From: JBFMAE01 sp040756085
GTDB lineage: Bacteria > Desulfobacterota > BSN033 > UBA1163
NCBI GenBank assembly: GCA_040756085.1
Contig: JBFMAE010000089.1
Location: 1-8,409 of the forward strand
DNA length: 8,409 bases
Reading direction: 5' to 3'
Positions within the stretch are counted from its first letter, which is position 1. Each line of letters opens with the position of its first letter. Made by a program: the position numbers and the translations under genes. Positions 1-6,250 of this stretch are shown here, one piece after another. The notes beneath the pieces were generated by a model, which did no database searches, was not told the DNA's origin, and saw only the letters and a program-made list of their open reading frames with translations.

Positions 1-808
1 CCGTCTTATAGTATTCAACTGAGCGAAATTCCTGTTTCTCAACCTCAAACTTAATCTTGCCGTGGCCTCTCGTCCCTGATCCACCCAAAGCACTGTTTTC
101 CAAGAGATGCATCGCCGAAAAAAGGCTCTTTAGAAGATTCTTGTCTTCATTGCGATAGATATCGAATATCATCTCAAAATGGAACTCAGAGCCTGCAGGG
201 ACTCTTTCCATTGTCCTTGGATTTGCTTCAGAAGTAACCCTGTCAATAGCATTCTCAGTTTTAAGCTCAGTGTAAATGTTCTCTCCAAACCATTGCCTCC
301 ACTTCGAAATCGTTGAATCACCAGGTATTTCTTTTCCAGTTTTTAGTTCCTCATATCCTATAGGGAACGCATCACGTACCGTAAGACGAGTTGGGGTCCC
401 GCCTAAAGTGGCTACCGATGAGCCGAAGGTTAGGCATATTGGACATTGACTTATCAGACTTCTTATTTGTTCCTCTATCTCTTGTTCTTTTCTCTTTTTT
501 TCTTGCCCTTGGAGTTTTTGAGCCTCTTCTTTAAGTTTTACGACTACAGGATCATTCTCACATGAATGTACAGGGAACTCACCTTTACCAGTCTGGAAAA
601 CCTTGTTTAATTCCCATTCTAAAAGGTGTCTCAATTTTCCCTTTAGAGAAGACCCAGGGATATATGGTAAATCAGTCAGTGGATCACGAATTACGATATT
701 ATCTACACCGCCAATTTCGATTCCTTCCTGAGTTCCGCCAATGTGCAACCCTGTTTCACATATGATTTTCCCTGTGATGATGTATTTCCCTTGAAATTGA
801 AGATTCAT
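1..808 (-). CDS. csm3: Csm3 (Cas7-family backbone subunit of type III-A effector), C-terminus cut by window edge
   Basis: Backbone RAMP subunit of the Csm complex; in this family it binds crRNA and cuts target RNA at 6-nt intervals. I translated 269 residues from the ATG at 808; the frame is open to the window edge. Visible signatures: TGLHIGG (residues 19-25), GGVDNIVIRDP with Asp36 at the place of the family's catalytic Asp (D32/D33 in studied Csm3), PYIPGSSLKGKLR (48-60), and a glycine-rich RAMP loop GGSGTRGHGKIKF (242-254). His81, Cys83, Cys122 and Cys125 could form a zinc site; between the first and second pair lies a highly charged Lys/Glu/Gln helix (about 88-118) that looks like a coiled-coil insertion. 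The start is fixed by GAGGAGGT eight bases upstream. It follows csm2 by 18 bases, clearly in one operon. Identity is secure; only the final residues are missing. Confidence 0.95.
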   Translation of the reverse strand, partial: MNLQFQGKYIITGKIICETGLHIGGTQEGIEIGGVDNIVIRDPLTDLPYIPGSSLKGKLRHLLEWELNKVFQTGKGEFPVHSCENDPVVVKLKEEAQKLQGQEKKRKEQEIEEQIRSLISQCPICLTFGSSVATLGGTPTRLTVRDAFPIGYEELKTGKEIPGDSTISKWRQWFGENIYTELKTENAIDRVTSEANPRTMERVPAGSEFHFEMIFDIYRNEDKNLLKSLFSAMHLLENSALGGSGTRGHGKIKFEVEKQEFRSVEYYKT

Positions 809-816
809 TATTGTTC

Positions 817-824
817 ACCTCCTC
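817..824 (-). promoter_or_regulatory. Shine-Dalgarno of csm3
   Basis: GAGGAGGT on the minus strand, eight bases before the csm3 ATG and inside the 18-base csm2-csm3 gap. It is a near-perfect anti-16S match, in keeping with Csm3 being needed in several copies per complex. Confidence 0.8.
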
Positions 825-826
825 TT

Positions 827-1225
827 TCATGCATGGCGCATCTTGTGATAGGCCAAAATTGATGTTAGAAGATCCATTACTTTTTCAAAGTCATTCTTAT
901 CTTTCAATTTTTCTTTGCTAAGGCAAATTTTCATTAAATCGTAGAATGTTTTTGGGATGAGACCTCTACCAGAAGCATAAGCGATTTCCGGTAAAAGTTT
1001 CATAACTTTTGTCCTGTCAAAAGGCTGGGATTTTAGCCCTCTCTGTATATCTTTCAAAGCATGAAAAACTTTTCTCAATTGAGTTGGTTTGAGTTCATCT
1101 TTCCCAAATTTTTGGGCAAGGCTATCAGCATATCCGTTTTCCTCACAGAATTTCGATGCATCAAGTTCCTTCATACTTACTAATTTTTTTAATTCCTCTA
1201 AAACCTCTTTAATCTCATAGGCCAT
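827..1225 (-). CDS. csm2: Csm2 (small helical subunit of type III-A effector)
   Basis: A 132-residue all-helical protein, the usual size of Csm2 (Cas11-type small subunit), which lines the inner filament of the Csm complex and helps hold the crRNA-target duplex. Family signatures are visible: LKPTQLRKVFHAL (residues 46-58), then the conserved block MKLLPEIAYASGRGLIP followed by FYDLM, and AYHK near the C-terminus. It has no enzymatic motif, as expected. The ATG at 1225 is two bases after the csm1 stop and is served by AAAGGAGGG lying within the last csm1 codons, so translation is probably coupled to csm1. Csm2 rather than Cmr5 is the call because of the SGRGLIP block, and this supports subtype III-A. 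Confidence 0.93.
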   Translation of the reverse strand: MAYEIKEVLEELKKLVSMKELDASKFCEENGYADSLAQKFGKDELKPTQLRKVFHALKDIQRGLKSQPFDRTKVMKLLPEIAYASGRGLIPKTFYDLMKICLSKEKLKDKNDFEKVMDLLTSILAYHKMRHA

Positions 1226-1227
1226 TT

Positions 1228-3729
1228 TTATCCCTCCTTTCTTGTTATAAGGCTGACATAAGAAACAGGTATTTTCATTCTTCCTCTTTTTTCCATTACC
1301 TGACTTCTAAGGGCAAGTTTCTCTTCCACCTCCTTTTTTACCCTCCGGGTATGAGAATAGATAAATTGAGGAATCCAATTGATATCCTCTTTATCAGTTT
1401 CCCCTATCCTGAAATCCTTTTCGAGCTTTCTCAGGAAATAGACAAATCCCTTTGATAAAGGTTGCTCCTTATTTTGAACTTGCTCAGCCATTTCTTTGCC
1501 AAAGGATATTAAATTTTCAAAGGCTTTACCTCCTTCTACCCATTTAACAGTCTCATTGAATAATGTGACCCTATCTCTTCCTCCACTTTTAGAACTTTCT
1601 AACTCTTCCCCAGCCAACATAGAAAATCTTTGTACCGGAAATGCCGGTTTTACAAGAAGGATACCTCCTGAGAGTGTTATGTTAGGATTCTTAGATGTAT
1701 ATTCCCTAAAGTCCTTGTAAATCCTTATCGATAATTCGATAATTTGATCCCATGGCCCAATAATTAAGAGGTCGTCACCCCCGGAATAAACAATATAAAA
1801 GAGACTTTTGACCAACCCCTTCTTCAGGTCGCTATCTAATAAATCCTCGTCCCATTTGCTCGTAACTTTTTCGCAGATATTATTCAGCCAGGAATTAAAA
1901 AACAGTTCGAGGTTACTACTAAAAGTAGCAATTCTAGAGATGGAGGGTTGATCGATGCCCAAAGCGAAAAGTAACCCAAGATAGTCAACATCCATTTTTA
2001 GAACACCAAGATACTTGGCCCCTGAACTAAGTTCAGCGATCTCCTCGAATTCCATAACCTCACCACTCCTTACAGGTTCTTTGGGTTTGGGAAGAATATT
2101 GTAATCCTTAGTCACCAATGGGGCAGAGTTTCCGAGGAACCTGAATCCAAAGGAAATGGATTTCTTCTCCCTATTTTCTTGCAGAAAATCAAGGCCGCGC
2201 GTGTCTTCAAATTTGGGGTTGATGCGATAGATATTAAGCTCAGCGCTGTTATTTCCTTTGAGAAGCTGTTTCACCTCACCGTCATCCTGTAAAAAAACTG
2301 TTACTCCAAACTTTTCAAAGTCTATCGGTAAGCCAACAGAAAGTTCTTGTTGTCCGTAAGTAAATGACAGGAATTCTTTCTTTGGGAGATTGGAGCCCAA
2401 GTCGAAGTGGGTCTTGCATTGATGACACATTTGACCTTTAGGAACCGGTACATTTAAGCAAGAATTGCATAGGTCACTAACCTGCTCGGTTAAATGAAAG
2501 AAATCTTCTCTTGGAATCATTTTCTCAAATTTTCTTGTTTTAGACTCGGCGAGTTCATCTTCGGCCTTATTATAAACTTGGTCAAATTCAAAAAAGTCTC
2601 TGGGAGCAACCTCAACTGTTGCGAACTGAATATTCAATTCCCCATAAAATTCTTTTAAGAGCCATTCATCAAGGATTTTTTGAATATCTTTTAATTTTGC
2701 TTGCATCCACTCCGTATTTGGCAGTAAGACGTCGAATCTGCCACCGCCACAAAAGAGAATATTTGTAATAGGGAGTTCCATCTCCCTTATGATCCAATCA
2801 GATATCACTTCCGTCAAAAGCGAAATATAAAAAGACCTTCCTCGAAGCCTTTTTGAGGTTCCCTTCGCTTCTGCCTGTGGTTTTGTGATGCTGTAAACAA
2901 ATTTTTGTATGCCGGCAATATCGGCTCTCAAAAGAATAAAGATTGGTTTTTTGCATGGTTCGGAGGAGTTGAGAATCTCTTGTCTTACCTTGGGAGGGTT
3001 TTCTTGATAATGCTTCCTTAAGGTTGTAATAATTTCAGACATTTCGGCATTTGGTAATTCGTTCTCAGCAATGAGCTTAAGGCAAGCTGCTATTGCACAA
3101 GTTACCTTTGAATGGTCAAAAAGAGAAACATCAGGGACAGTCCTATTGTATTTGTCATCTTCCCATGGGGTTGCTGAAGGCACAAAACTCCCAACTTCCT
3201 TTAGGATGAAATATAAGGATCTAAAATCAATAGCTTGATAAGTACCCAAAGATCTAACCTTGTCAATAAATCTATTCCAAATCTTACCGTATCCTCCTTC
3301 TTGAACTTTGGGCTCATCAGAAGGAAACAAAACTTCTTCATCTATTCTTAGGGAATCGAGATTGTAGTATTTTTCCTCTTTGCAATCCATTTTCAATCTT
3401 ATCCTTGAAGTAACTGCCACAAGAGCAGCCTCGTTTGACTTAAAACGAGGTCTTTCTTCTTTGAATCTCTCTCCGGCAGCGAGCTTATCAGCTATATGGA
3501 GTATATATTCGTCACGTTTACTAGGGGTGTTATGATGCTTTTCAATAAGTTCAGCAATTTCCCTTGCATAGTCGGGGCCGAAAAATTCTCCCAAAGATTT
3601 GATGAAATTTCCAGAAAACTCAGCATGTTTAGCATGATATTGACCACCTTCTCTTTGTGATATTTTCCCAATATCATGTAGGAGTGCTGCTAAGATCACA
3701 GTCTGGAATTCTTTTTCGTCAAAGCCCAT
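1228..3729 (-). CDS. csm1: Cas10/Csm1, type III-A large subunit with HD and GGDD active sites
   Basis: Large subunit of the Csm effector: HD-domain ssDNase plus Palm-domain cyclic oligoadenylate synthase. I start it at the ATG at 3729 (833 aa), not the TTG 12 bases upstream, because GGAGG sits six bases before that ATG and would otherwise be coding. Domains in order: HD (His18-Asp19 in LLHDIGK, KHH near 64-66, IADK near 79-82); first Palm with ADIAGIQKFVYS (about 269-280) and FCGGGRFDVLLP; a zinc finger with Cys421, Cys424, Cys435 and Cys438; second Palm with KMDVDYLG (about 578-585) and the cyclase motif SGGDD (GGDD at 650-653); helical C-terminal domain. All catalytic motifs are intact, so DNA cleavage and second-messenger synthesis are both predicted. 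Size is normal for Csm1. It is the first gene of the compact csm1-csm2-csm3 block. Confidence 0.96.
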   Translation of the reverse strand: MGFDEKEFQTVILAALLHDIGKISQREGGQYHAKHAEFSGNFIKSLGEFFGPDYAREIAELIEKHHNTPSKRDEYILHIADKLAAGERFKEERPRFKSNEAALVAVTSRIRLKMDCKEEKYYNLDSLRIDEEVLFPSDEPKVQEGGYGKIWNRFIDKVRSLGTYQAIDFRSLYFILKEVGSFVPSATPWEDDKYNRTVPDVSLFDHSKVTCAIAACLKLIAENELPNAEMSEIITTLRKHYQENPPKVRQEILNSSEPCKKPIFILLRADIAGIQKFVYSITKPQAEAKGTSKRLRGRSFYISLLTEVISDWIIREMELPITNILFCGGGRFDVLLPNTEWMQAKLKDIQKILDEWLLKEFYGELNIQFATVEVAPRDFFEFDQVYNKAEDELAESKTRKFEKMIPREDFFHLTEQVSDLCNSCLNVPVPKGQMCHQCKTHFDLGSNLPKKEFLSFTYGQQELSVGLPIDFEKFGVTVFLQDDGEVKQLLKGNNSAELNIYRINPKFEDTRGLDFLQENREKKSISFGFRFLGNSAPLVTKDYNILPKPKEPVRSGEVMEFEEIAELSSGAKYLGVLKMDVDYLGLLFALGIDQPSISRIATFSSNLELFFNSWLNNICEKVTSKWDEDLLDSDLKKGLVKSLFYIVYSGGDDLLIIGPWDQIIELSIRIYKDFREYTSKNPNITLSGGILLVKPAFPVQRFSMLAGEELESSKSGGRDRVTLFNETVKWVEGGKAFENLISFGKEMAEQVQNKEQPLSKGFVYFLRKLEKDFRIGETDKEDINWIPQFIYSHTRRVKKEVEEKLALRSQVMEKRGRMKIPVSYVSLITRKEG
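1232..1240 (-). promoter_or_regulatory. Shine-Dalgarno of csm2 inside csm1 3' end
   Basis: AAAGGAGGG on the minus strand, six bases before the csm2 ATG and overlapping the final codons of csm1. It indicates translational coupling of csm1 and csm2. Confidence 0.75.
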
Positions 3730-3734
3730 GTTTT

Positions 3735-3739
3735 CCTCC
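3735..3739 (-). promoter_or_regulatory. Shine-Dalgarno that decides the csm1 start
   Basis: GGAGG on the minus strand, six bases before the ATG at 3729. It lies inside the longer reading frame that begins at the TTG at 3741, which argues for the internal ATG as the true start. Confidence 0.8.
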
Positions 3740-3752
3740 AACCGAATTAAAC

Positions 3753-3815
3753 AAATTCAAGATTTGAAATTCAAGATTGAAAATTTAAAATTCAAGATTC
3801 GAGACCTAAGATACG
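3753..3815 (+). repeat. AT-rich 7-base tandem repeat (consensus ARATTNN) upstream of csm1
   Basis: Read on the plus strand in steps of seven from 3753: AAATTCA, AGATTTG, AAATTCA, AGATTGA, AAATTTA, AAATTCA, AGATTCG, then the degraded units AGACCTA and AGATACG. The 12-mer AAATTCAAGATT occurs at 3753, 3767 and 3788, spaced 14 and 21 bases apart, so the period is exactly seven. It occupies much of the 5' leader of csm1 (minus strand). No convincing -35/-10 pair was seen in this 151-base gap, although a csm1 promoter would be expected here. Confidence 0.75.
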
Positions 3816-3837
3816 ACTCCTTTAATTTTTTACTGTT

Positions 3838-3858
3838 AAAAACCCTCAATTTTGAAGG
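3838..3858 (-). terminator. Possible weak intrinsic terminator after the adaptation genes
   Basis: On the minus strand CCTTCAAAATTGAGG can fold into a short stem with a one-base bulge and is followed at once by GTTTTT. It lies 22 bases after the stop of the second cas2, where a terminator between the adaptation and effector blocks would make sense. The stem is short and AT-rich, so this is only a suggestion. Confidence 0.3.
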
Positions 3859-3880
3859 ATGTTTGCGTAAAGATAACCAT

Positions 3881-4174
3881 TTATACAACCATATACTCCT
3901 CATCCTCTTGAAATGACTTACCTTTCCCAGAATGTTCCACTTCTCTAATGCATTTTTCGCACAGAATGTAATATCTCACGCTATCTTCAATGGGCTCGAT
4001 AATTTCATCAATTTTTTCCTTCATTTCACCATATTTCTTTTGATTCAGGTTGCACTCAAAAACGCTCTTCAGAACCCTCTCACCAAAGTTCTTCATCGCT
4101 CTTGCCACTTTTGTTAGGCGCTTCGGGTCGCTGATATCATAACTGGCCACGATATGCAATATCTCAGAACCCAT
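3881..4174 (-). CDS. cas2: Cas2, second copy (downstream), 97 aa
   Basis: Ferredoxin-fold subunit that bridges Cas1 dimers in the spacer-integration complex. Visible features: beta1 with VASYDISD (Asp13 at the conserved acidic position), FGERVLKSVFECNL, VRYYILCEKC and EHSGKG near the end; the length is normal. I chose the ATG at 4174. A TTG at 4198 would add eight residues (MSIVHGSS) read entirely from a 7-base repeat array, and a TTG at the codon before HIVASYD is also possible; none has a strong Shine-Dalgarno. It differs clearly from the other cas2 at 4733-5008 but shares the KSVFECNL block and a CxxC near the C-terminus, so the two are divergent paralogues and both look intact. It is the last gene before the gap to csm1. 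Confidence 0.92.
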   Translation of the reverse strand: MGSEILHIVASYDISDPKRLTKVARAMKNFGERVLKSVFECNLNQKKYGEMKEKIDEIIEPIEDSVRYYILCEKCIREVEHSGKGKSFQEDEEYMVV

Positions 4175-4176
4175 AG

Positions 4177-4239
4177 ATGAACCATGAACGATGGACAATG
4201 AACTATGAACCTTAAACTATGAACAATGAACCTTAAAAG
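4177..4239 (+). repeat. 7-base tandem repeat ATGAACN, nine units, upstream of second cas2
   Basis: In steps of seven: ATGAACC, ATGAACG, ATGGACA, ATGAACT, ATGAACC, TTAAACT, ATGAACA, ATGAACC, TTAAAAG. It begins three bases upstream of the chosen cas2 ATG, so it forms the leader of that gene. It faces the opposite-orientation array at 4276-4324; the 13-base ATGGACAATGAAC (4191-4203) is nearly complementary to 4276-4288, so the pair could form a long imperfect hairpin. Confidence 0.85.
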
Positions 4240-4275
4240 GATAGAGAAACATGGATCGTAATTCCGTTAATCATC

Positions 4276-4324
4276 GTTTATTGTCCATTGTCTATGGTTA
4301 ACAGTCCGCGGTTCATGGTTGTTG
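4276..4324 (+). repeat. 7-base tandem repeat GTTCATN, degenerate, seven units
   Basis: In steps of seven: GTTTATT, GTCCATT, GTCTATG, GTTAACA, GTCCGCG, GTTCATG, GTTGTTG. It ends exactly where the stop codon of the four-helix-bundle gene begins (4325-4327) and is the inverted partner of 4177-4239. Confidence 0.7.
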
Positions 4325-4672
4325 TCAAAGTCGTGTTCCTTCATGCCGAACCCTTTTACTAAATGCAATGAGCTGTGCGCCTAAATTTTCGGACTCTTTA
4401 TAATATTCCTCGAATTCTCCCCTCGTAATATGGCCATCTTCCATAATTAATTCCAAACAACAAACCACTTCCTCTAAAGAGGTTTCAGATGTATTAAGAT
4501 ATTTGCTAAATTCAACAACAGCACGACAAATTTGATCTCTCAAAAGAAATCTCTCGCTTTCAGGTAATCTTTTTGATAATTCCCTAATTCTTTTCCTGAA
4601 AGATTTGGCATCTCGATAAACCGGCCATTCTCTGAATCGAAACAATGATTTTTTCTTATTTATATCGGTCAT
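4325..4672 (-). CDS. Small four-helix-bundle protein (S23/IVP family), internally shortened
   Basis: The 115-residue protein (start at ATG 4672) resembles the four-helix-bundle family related to proteins encoded in 23S rRNA intervening sequences and to Avd of diversity-generating retroelements. Matches from general knowledge of the family: FRFREWPVYRDA (11-22) for the usual FRxLxVWxxA opening, LPESERFLLRDQICRA (36-51) for the usual FPxxERFxLxxQxxRA, then SLEEV and GHITRGEFEEYY for the last helices. The middle segment that normally carries S-x-x-N-I-A-E-G and the start of helix 3 is missing: the sequence goes from RAVVE straight to FSKYLNTSETSLEE, about 17-20 residues short and still in frame. 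The ATG at 4672 has GAGG eight bases upstream; the ATG at 4702 would add ten residues partly read from a repeat. The gene sits between two cas2 genes and is bordered by 7-base arrays on both sides, which suggests insertion. No function in CRISPR can be assigned. Confidence 0.7.
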   Translation of the reverse strand: MTDINKKKSLFRFREWPVYRDAKSFRKRIRELSKRLPESERFLLRDQICRAVVEFSKYLNTSETSLEEVVCCLELIMEDGHITRGEFEEYYKESENLGAQLIAFSKRVRHEGTRL

Positions 4673-4689
4673 TCCTGTTTCCTCAGTTA

Positions 4690-4738
4690 GTTCATCGTCC
4701 ATCGTTCATTGTTCATCGTCCATTATTCATTGTTATAT
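4690..4738 (+). repeat. 7-base tandem repeat GTTCATN between four-helix-bundle gene and first cas2
   Basis: In steps of seven: GTTCATC, GTCCATC, GTTCATT, GTTCATC, GTCCATT, ATTCATT, GTTATAT. The last unit contains the stop codon of the first cas2 (4733-4735). The other end reaches the alternative ATG (4702) of the four-helix-bundle gene. It has the same orientation as the array on the other side of that gene. Confidence 0.85.
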
Positions 4739-5008
4739 CAATATAAACTCTTCTTCTTCTGTGATCTCGCCCCATCCGGAGATTTCGACTCTATCAACAC
4801 ATCCTTTGCAGATGCGGTAATACCTTACTCTATCTTTTCTTTTGTTAATGATTTCCTCAACCCCGGACTTCACCTTTTCATAAACTTTAGGAGTTAGGTT
4901 ACATTCAAAAACACTCTTTTGGACACGATCTCCATAATCTTTTAGAAACTTCATTAGTTTAAGACGTTTTTTATCATCCACCACGTCATATGAAATCATA
5001 ACAAACAT
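4733..5008 (-). CDS. cas2: Cas2, first copy (upstream, next to cas1), 91 aa
   Basis: A second, complete Cas2. It opens with the family's beta1, FVMISYDVVDD (Asp8 at the conserved acidic position), followed by RLKLMKFLKDYGDRVQKSVFECNL, and closes with VRYYRICKGCVDRVEISGWG and a beta-strand tail rich in Glu. The start is well defined: ATG at 5008 with GGAG seven bases upstream. It is immediately downstream of cas1, so it is the more likely partner of this Cas1. Compared with the other copy (3881-4174), the KSVFECNL and CxxC blocks are shared while the N-terminal helix and dimer-tail regions differ, so these are paralogues of separate history rather than a recent duplication. Possible roles are a Cas1-Cas2 hetero-complex or one copy with a separate nuclease role; the sequence does not decide. 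Confidence 0.94.
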   Translation of the reverse strand: MFVMISYDVVDDKKRLKLMKFLKDYGDRVQKSVFECNLTPKVYEKVKSGVEEIINKRKDRVRYYRICKGCVDRVEISGWGEITEEEEFILI

Positions 5009-5012
5009 TTTA

Positions 5013-5019
5013 CCACTCC
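5013..5019 (-). promoter_or_regulatory. Shine-Dalgarno of first cas2
   Basis: GGAGTGG on the minus strand with its GGAG seven bases before the ATG at 5008; it confirms this start. It lies between the gene and the 7-base repeat array that fills the rest of the cas1-cas2 gap. Confidence 0.65.
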
Positions 5020-5056
5020 AATCGCCTTATAGTTTATAAACTTGTTTCCCACCAAA

Positions 5057-5126
5057 GTTCATTGTTCATCGTTCATAGTCCATTGTTCATAGTTCATCGT
5101 CCATCGTTCAACGTTCATCGTCCTAT
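5057..5126 (+). repeat. 7-base tandem repeat GTTCATN, ten units, between cas1 and first cas2
   Basis: The cleanest array in the window. In steps of seven: GTTCATT, GTTCATC, GTTCATA, GTCCATT, GTTCATA, GTTCATC, GTCCATC, GTTCAAC, GTTCATC, GTCCTAT. The third base varies between T and C, the seventh is free, and the rest is nearly fixed. The last unit contains the cas1 stop codon (5123-5125), so the array starts exactly where cas1 ends. Confidence 0.92.
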
Positions 5127-6238
5127 CTTAATGGCATAGATTGATACTCACTTTCCTCACCCTTAAGATACCGAGCAAAATGGCGCACTTGTTCCCGGAT
5201 GCAATCCCGATAGGTCAACTGTTCCCCAGTAAGATGGTACTGTATTTTCTGGCTCATCTTTCTTTCGTACTGGGTGATAAATTTTCTGAATCCACTCTCA
5301 GTCAACACGATGGAAACCTTTTTCTTATCCTCCTTTATAGGTTGATGCAGCATATCTTCATCAATCCTTTTACCATTTTCGTTATCGCTCGATGATTCTT
5401 TTGACATTTCTTCCTTTATCTCTCCACCTACCCACAGTTTCTCTTCAAAATCTGACGGAGTTAGGGCCTTCAGATTAAAGACGCTTAGAACCAATGTATC
5501 GACAATCGTGGGTCTCCACTCTTCCATTAAATCGAGGGCAAAGGATGGACGACCATAATCCATTGAGTGAAGTGTGCCGAAGTATGGATCAAACCCCACT
5601 AAGCTAACAGCCGCTATCACCTGATTCAGTAAGAGAGTATAACCTAAACTGAGAAGCGCATTGACCGGATCAGTCGGAGGCCTTCTCACCCGGCCAGGAA
5701 ATTCAAAACCTTCAGCCAAAAAACCCTTAGAGAATCCCTCAAAATAAACCGCTGTTCCTCTCCCTTCGTACCCCCTTAGGGACTCAAGGGTTTCTATTTC
5801 ATCTATTTTGCCTGTCAAATTTCTAAGGGAAAGAATGTGGTCATCCAGATCAATGTTTTCCCGAGTCCGGTTAAGCCTCATCAGGACTGCCCTTAAGTTT
5901 GCCAATTTTCCTTTCACAATTGATTTTACTGTTTTTAAACAGAAATCCTTGTCCTCTATTTTTCTAAATTGTTCTCTTCGGAGAATTATATTTTTTCCAA
6001 GGGCACTCTGTAATCTTCCCAGATACCTTCCTTTCCTTGTCATAAAGGCTGTATCAATTCCCTCTTTAAGAAGGTGCCGAATTACTGCTGGTGTTAAAAA
6101 GATGTTCCCAAATAGAACGACCTGCTCCAGTTTGAAGAGGTGAATGGTCTGGGAAATAGCTCCTTCTTTTTTAATGAGGAGACGTCCCCCTTCTTTCGAT
6201 ACAGTTGCATTTTGTTCCATCAAATAGAGAATGCTCAT
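5123..6238 (-). CDS. cas1: Cas1 integrase with a charged low-complexity insertion
   Basis: Metal-dependent integrase that inserts new spacers into the CRISPR array as a complex with Cas2. The N-terminal beta domain (1 to about 85) is followed by the helical catalytic domain. Visible active-site residues: Glu158 in YEGRGTAVYF, His224 in GTLHSMDYGRPS, and Asp236/Glu239 in ALDLMEEWRP, so the site is complete. PPTDPVNALLSLGYTLL (187-203) is also typical. The 371 residues are longer than the usual 320-345; the extra length is a Glu/Lys/Ser/Asn-rich stretch at about 272-307 between the catalytic core and the last helices, probably disordered. There is no fused reverse transcriptase or Cas6. The ATG at 6238 has GAGG eight bases upstream. 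It follows the primase-like gene by 113 bases that hold two opposed 7-base arrays, and precedes the first cas2. Confidence 0.96.
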   Translation of the reverse strand: MSILYLMEQNATVSKEGGRLLIKKEGAISQTIHLFKLEQVVLFGNIFLTPAVIRHLLKEGIDTAFMTRKGRYLGRLQSALGKNIILRREQFRKIEDKDFCLKTVKSIVKGKLANLRAVLMRLNRTRENIDLDDHILSLRNLTGKIDEIETLESLRGYEGRGTAVYFEGFSKGFLAEGFEFPGRVRRPPTDPVNALLSLGYTLLLNQVIAAVSLVGFDPYFGTLHSMDYGRPSFALDLMEEWRPTIVDTLVLSVFNLKALTPSDFEEKLWVGGEIKEEMSKESSSDNENGKRIDEDMLHQPIKEDKKKVSIVLTESGFRKFITQYERKMSQKIQYHLTGEQLTYRDCIREQVRHFARYLKGEESEYQSMPLR

Positions 6239-6250
6239 CTCTTGAACCTC

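Noticed and set aside
562..765. Plus-strand reading frame of 67 codons
   Set aside because: It lies wholly antisense to the well-supported csm3 and resembles no family; a shadow frame.
3730..3741. Upstream TTG start for csm1
   Set aside because: The four extra codons contain the Shine-Dalgarno GGAGG placed six bases before the ATG at 3729, so the ATG is the better start.
3728..3916. Plus-strand frame of 62 codons covering the csm1-cas2 gap
   Set aside because: Its codons come largely from the AT-rich heptamer array and it runs into the 3' end of cas2. It has no ribosome site or recognisable protein.
4177..4324. A MITE or insertion sequence between second cas2 and the four-helix gene
   Set aside because: The inverted symmetry is explained by opposed heptamer arrays. 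No defined terminal inverted repeats, target-site duplication or transposase are visible.
4325..4702. Reading the four-helix gene as evidence of a 23S rRNA intervening sequence or a diversity-generating retroelement
   Set aside because: No rRNA flanks it, and no reverse transcriptase, template repeat or variable repeat is present. Only family resemblance remains.
5057..5126. The repeated GTTCAT units as a CRISPR array
   Set aside because: The units are seven bases long with no unique spacers between longer conserved repeats. They are tandem heptamers, not repeats and spacers.
5808..6143. Plus-strand reading frame of 111 codons
   Set aside because: It is antisense to the conserved cas1 core, has a biased composition and no Shine-Dalgarno; a shadow frame.
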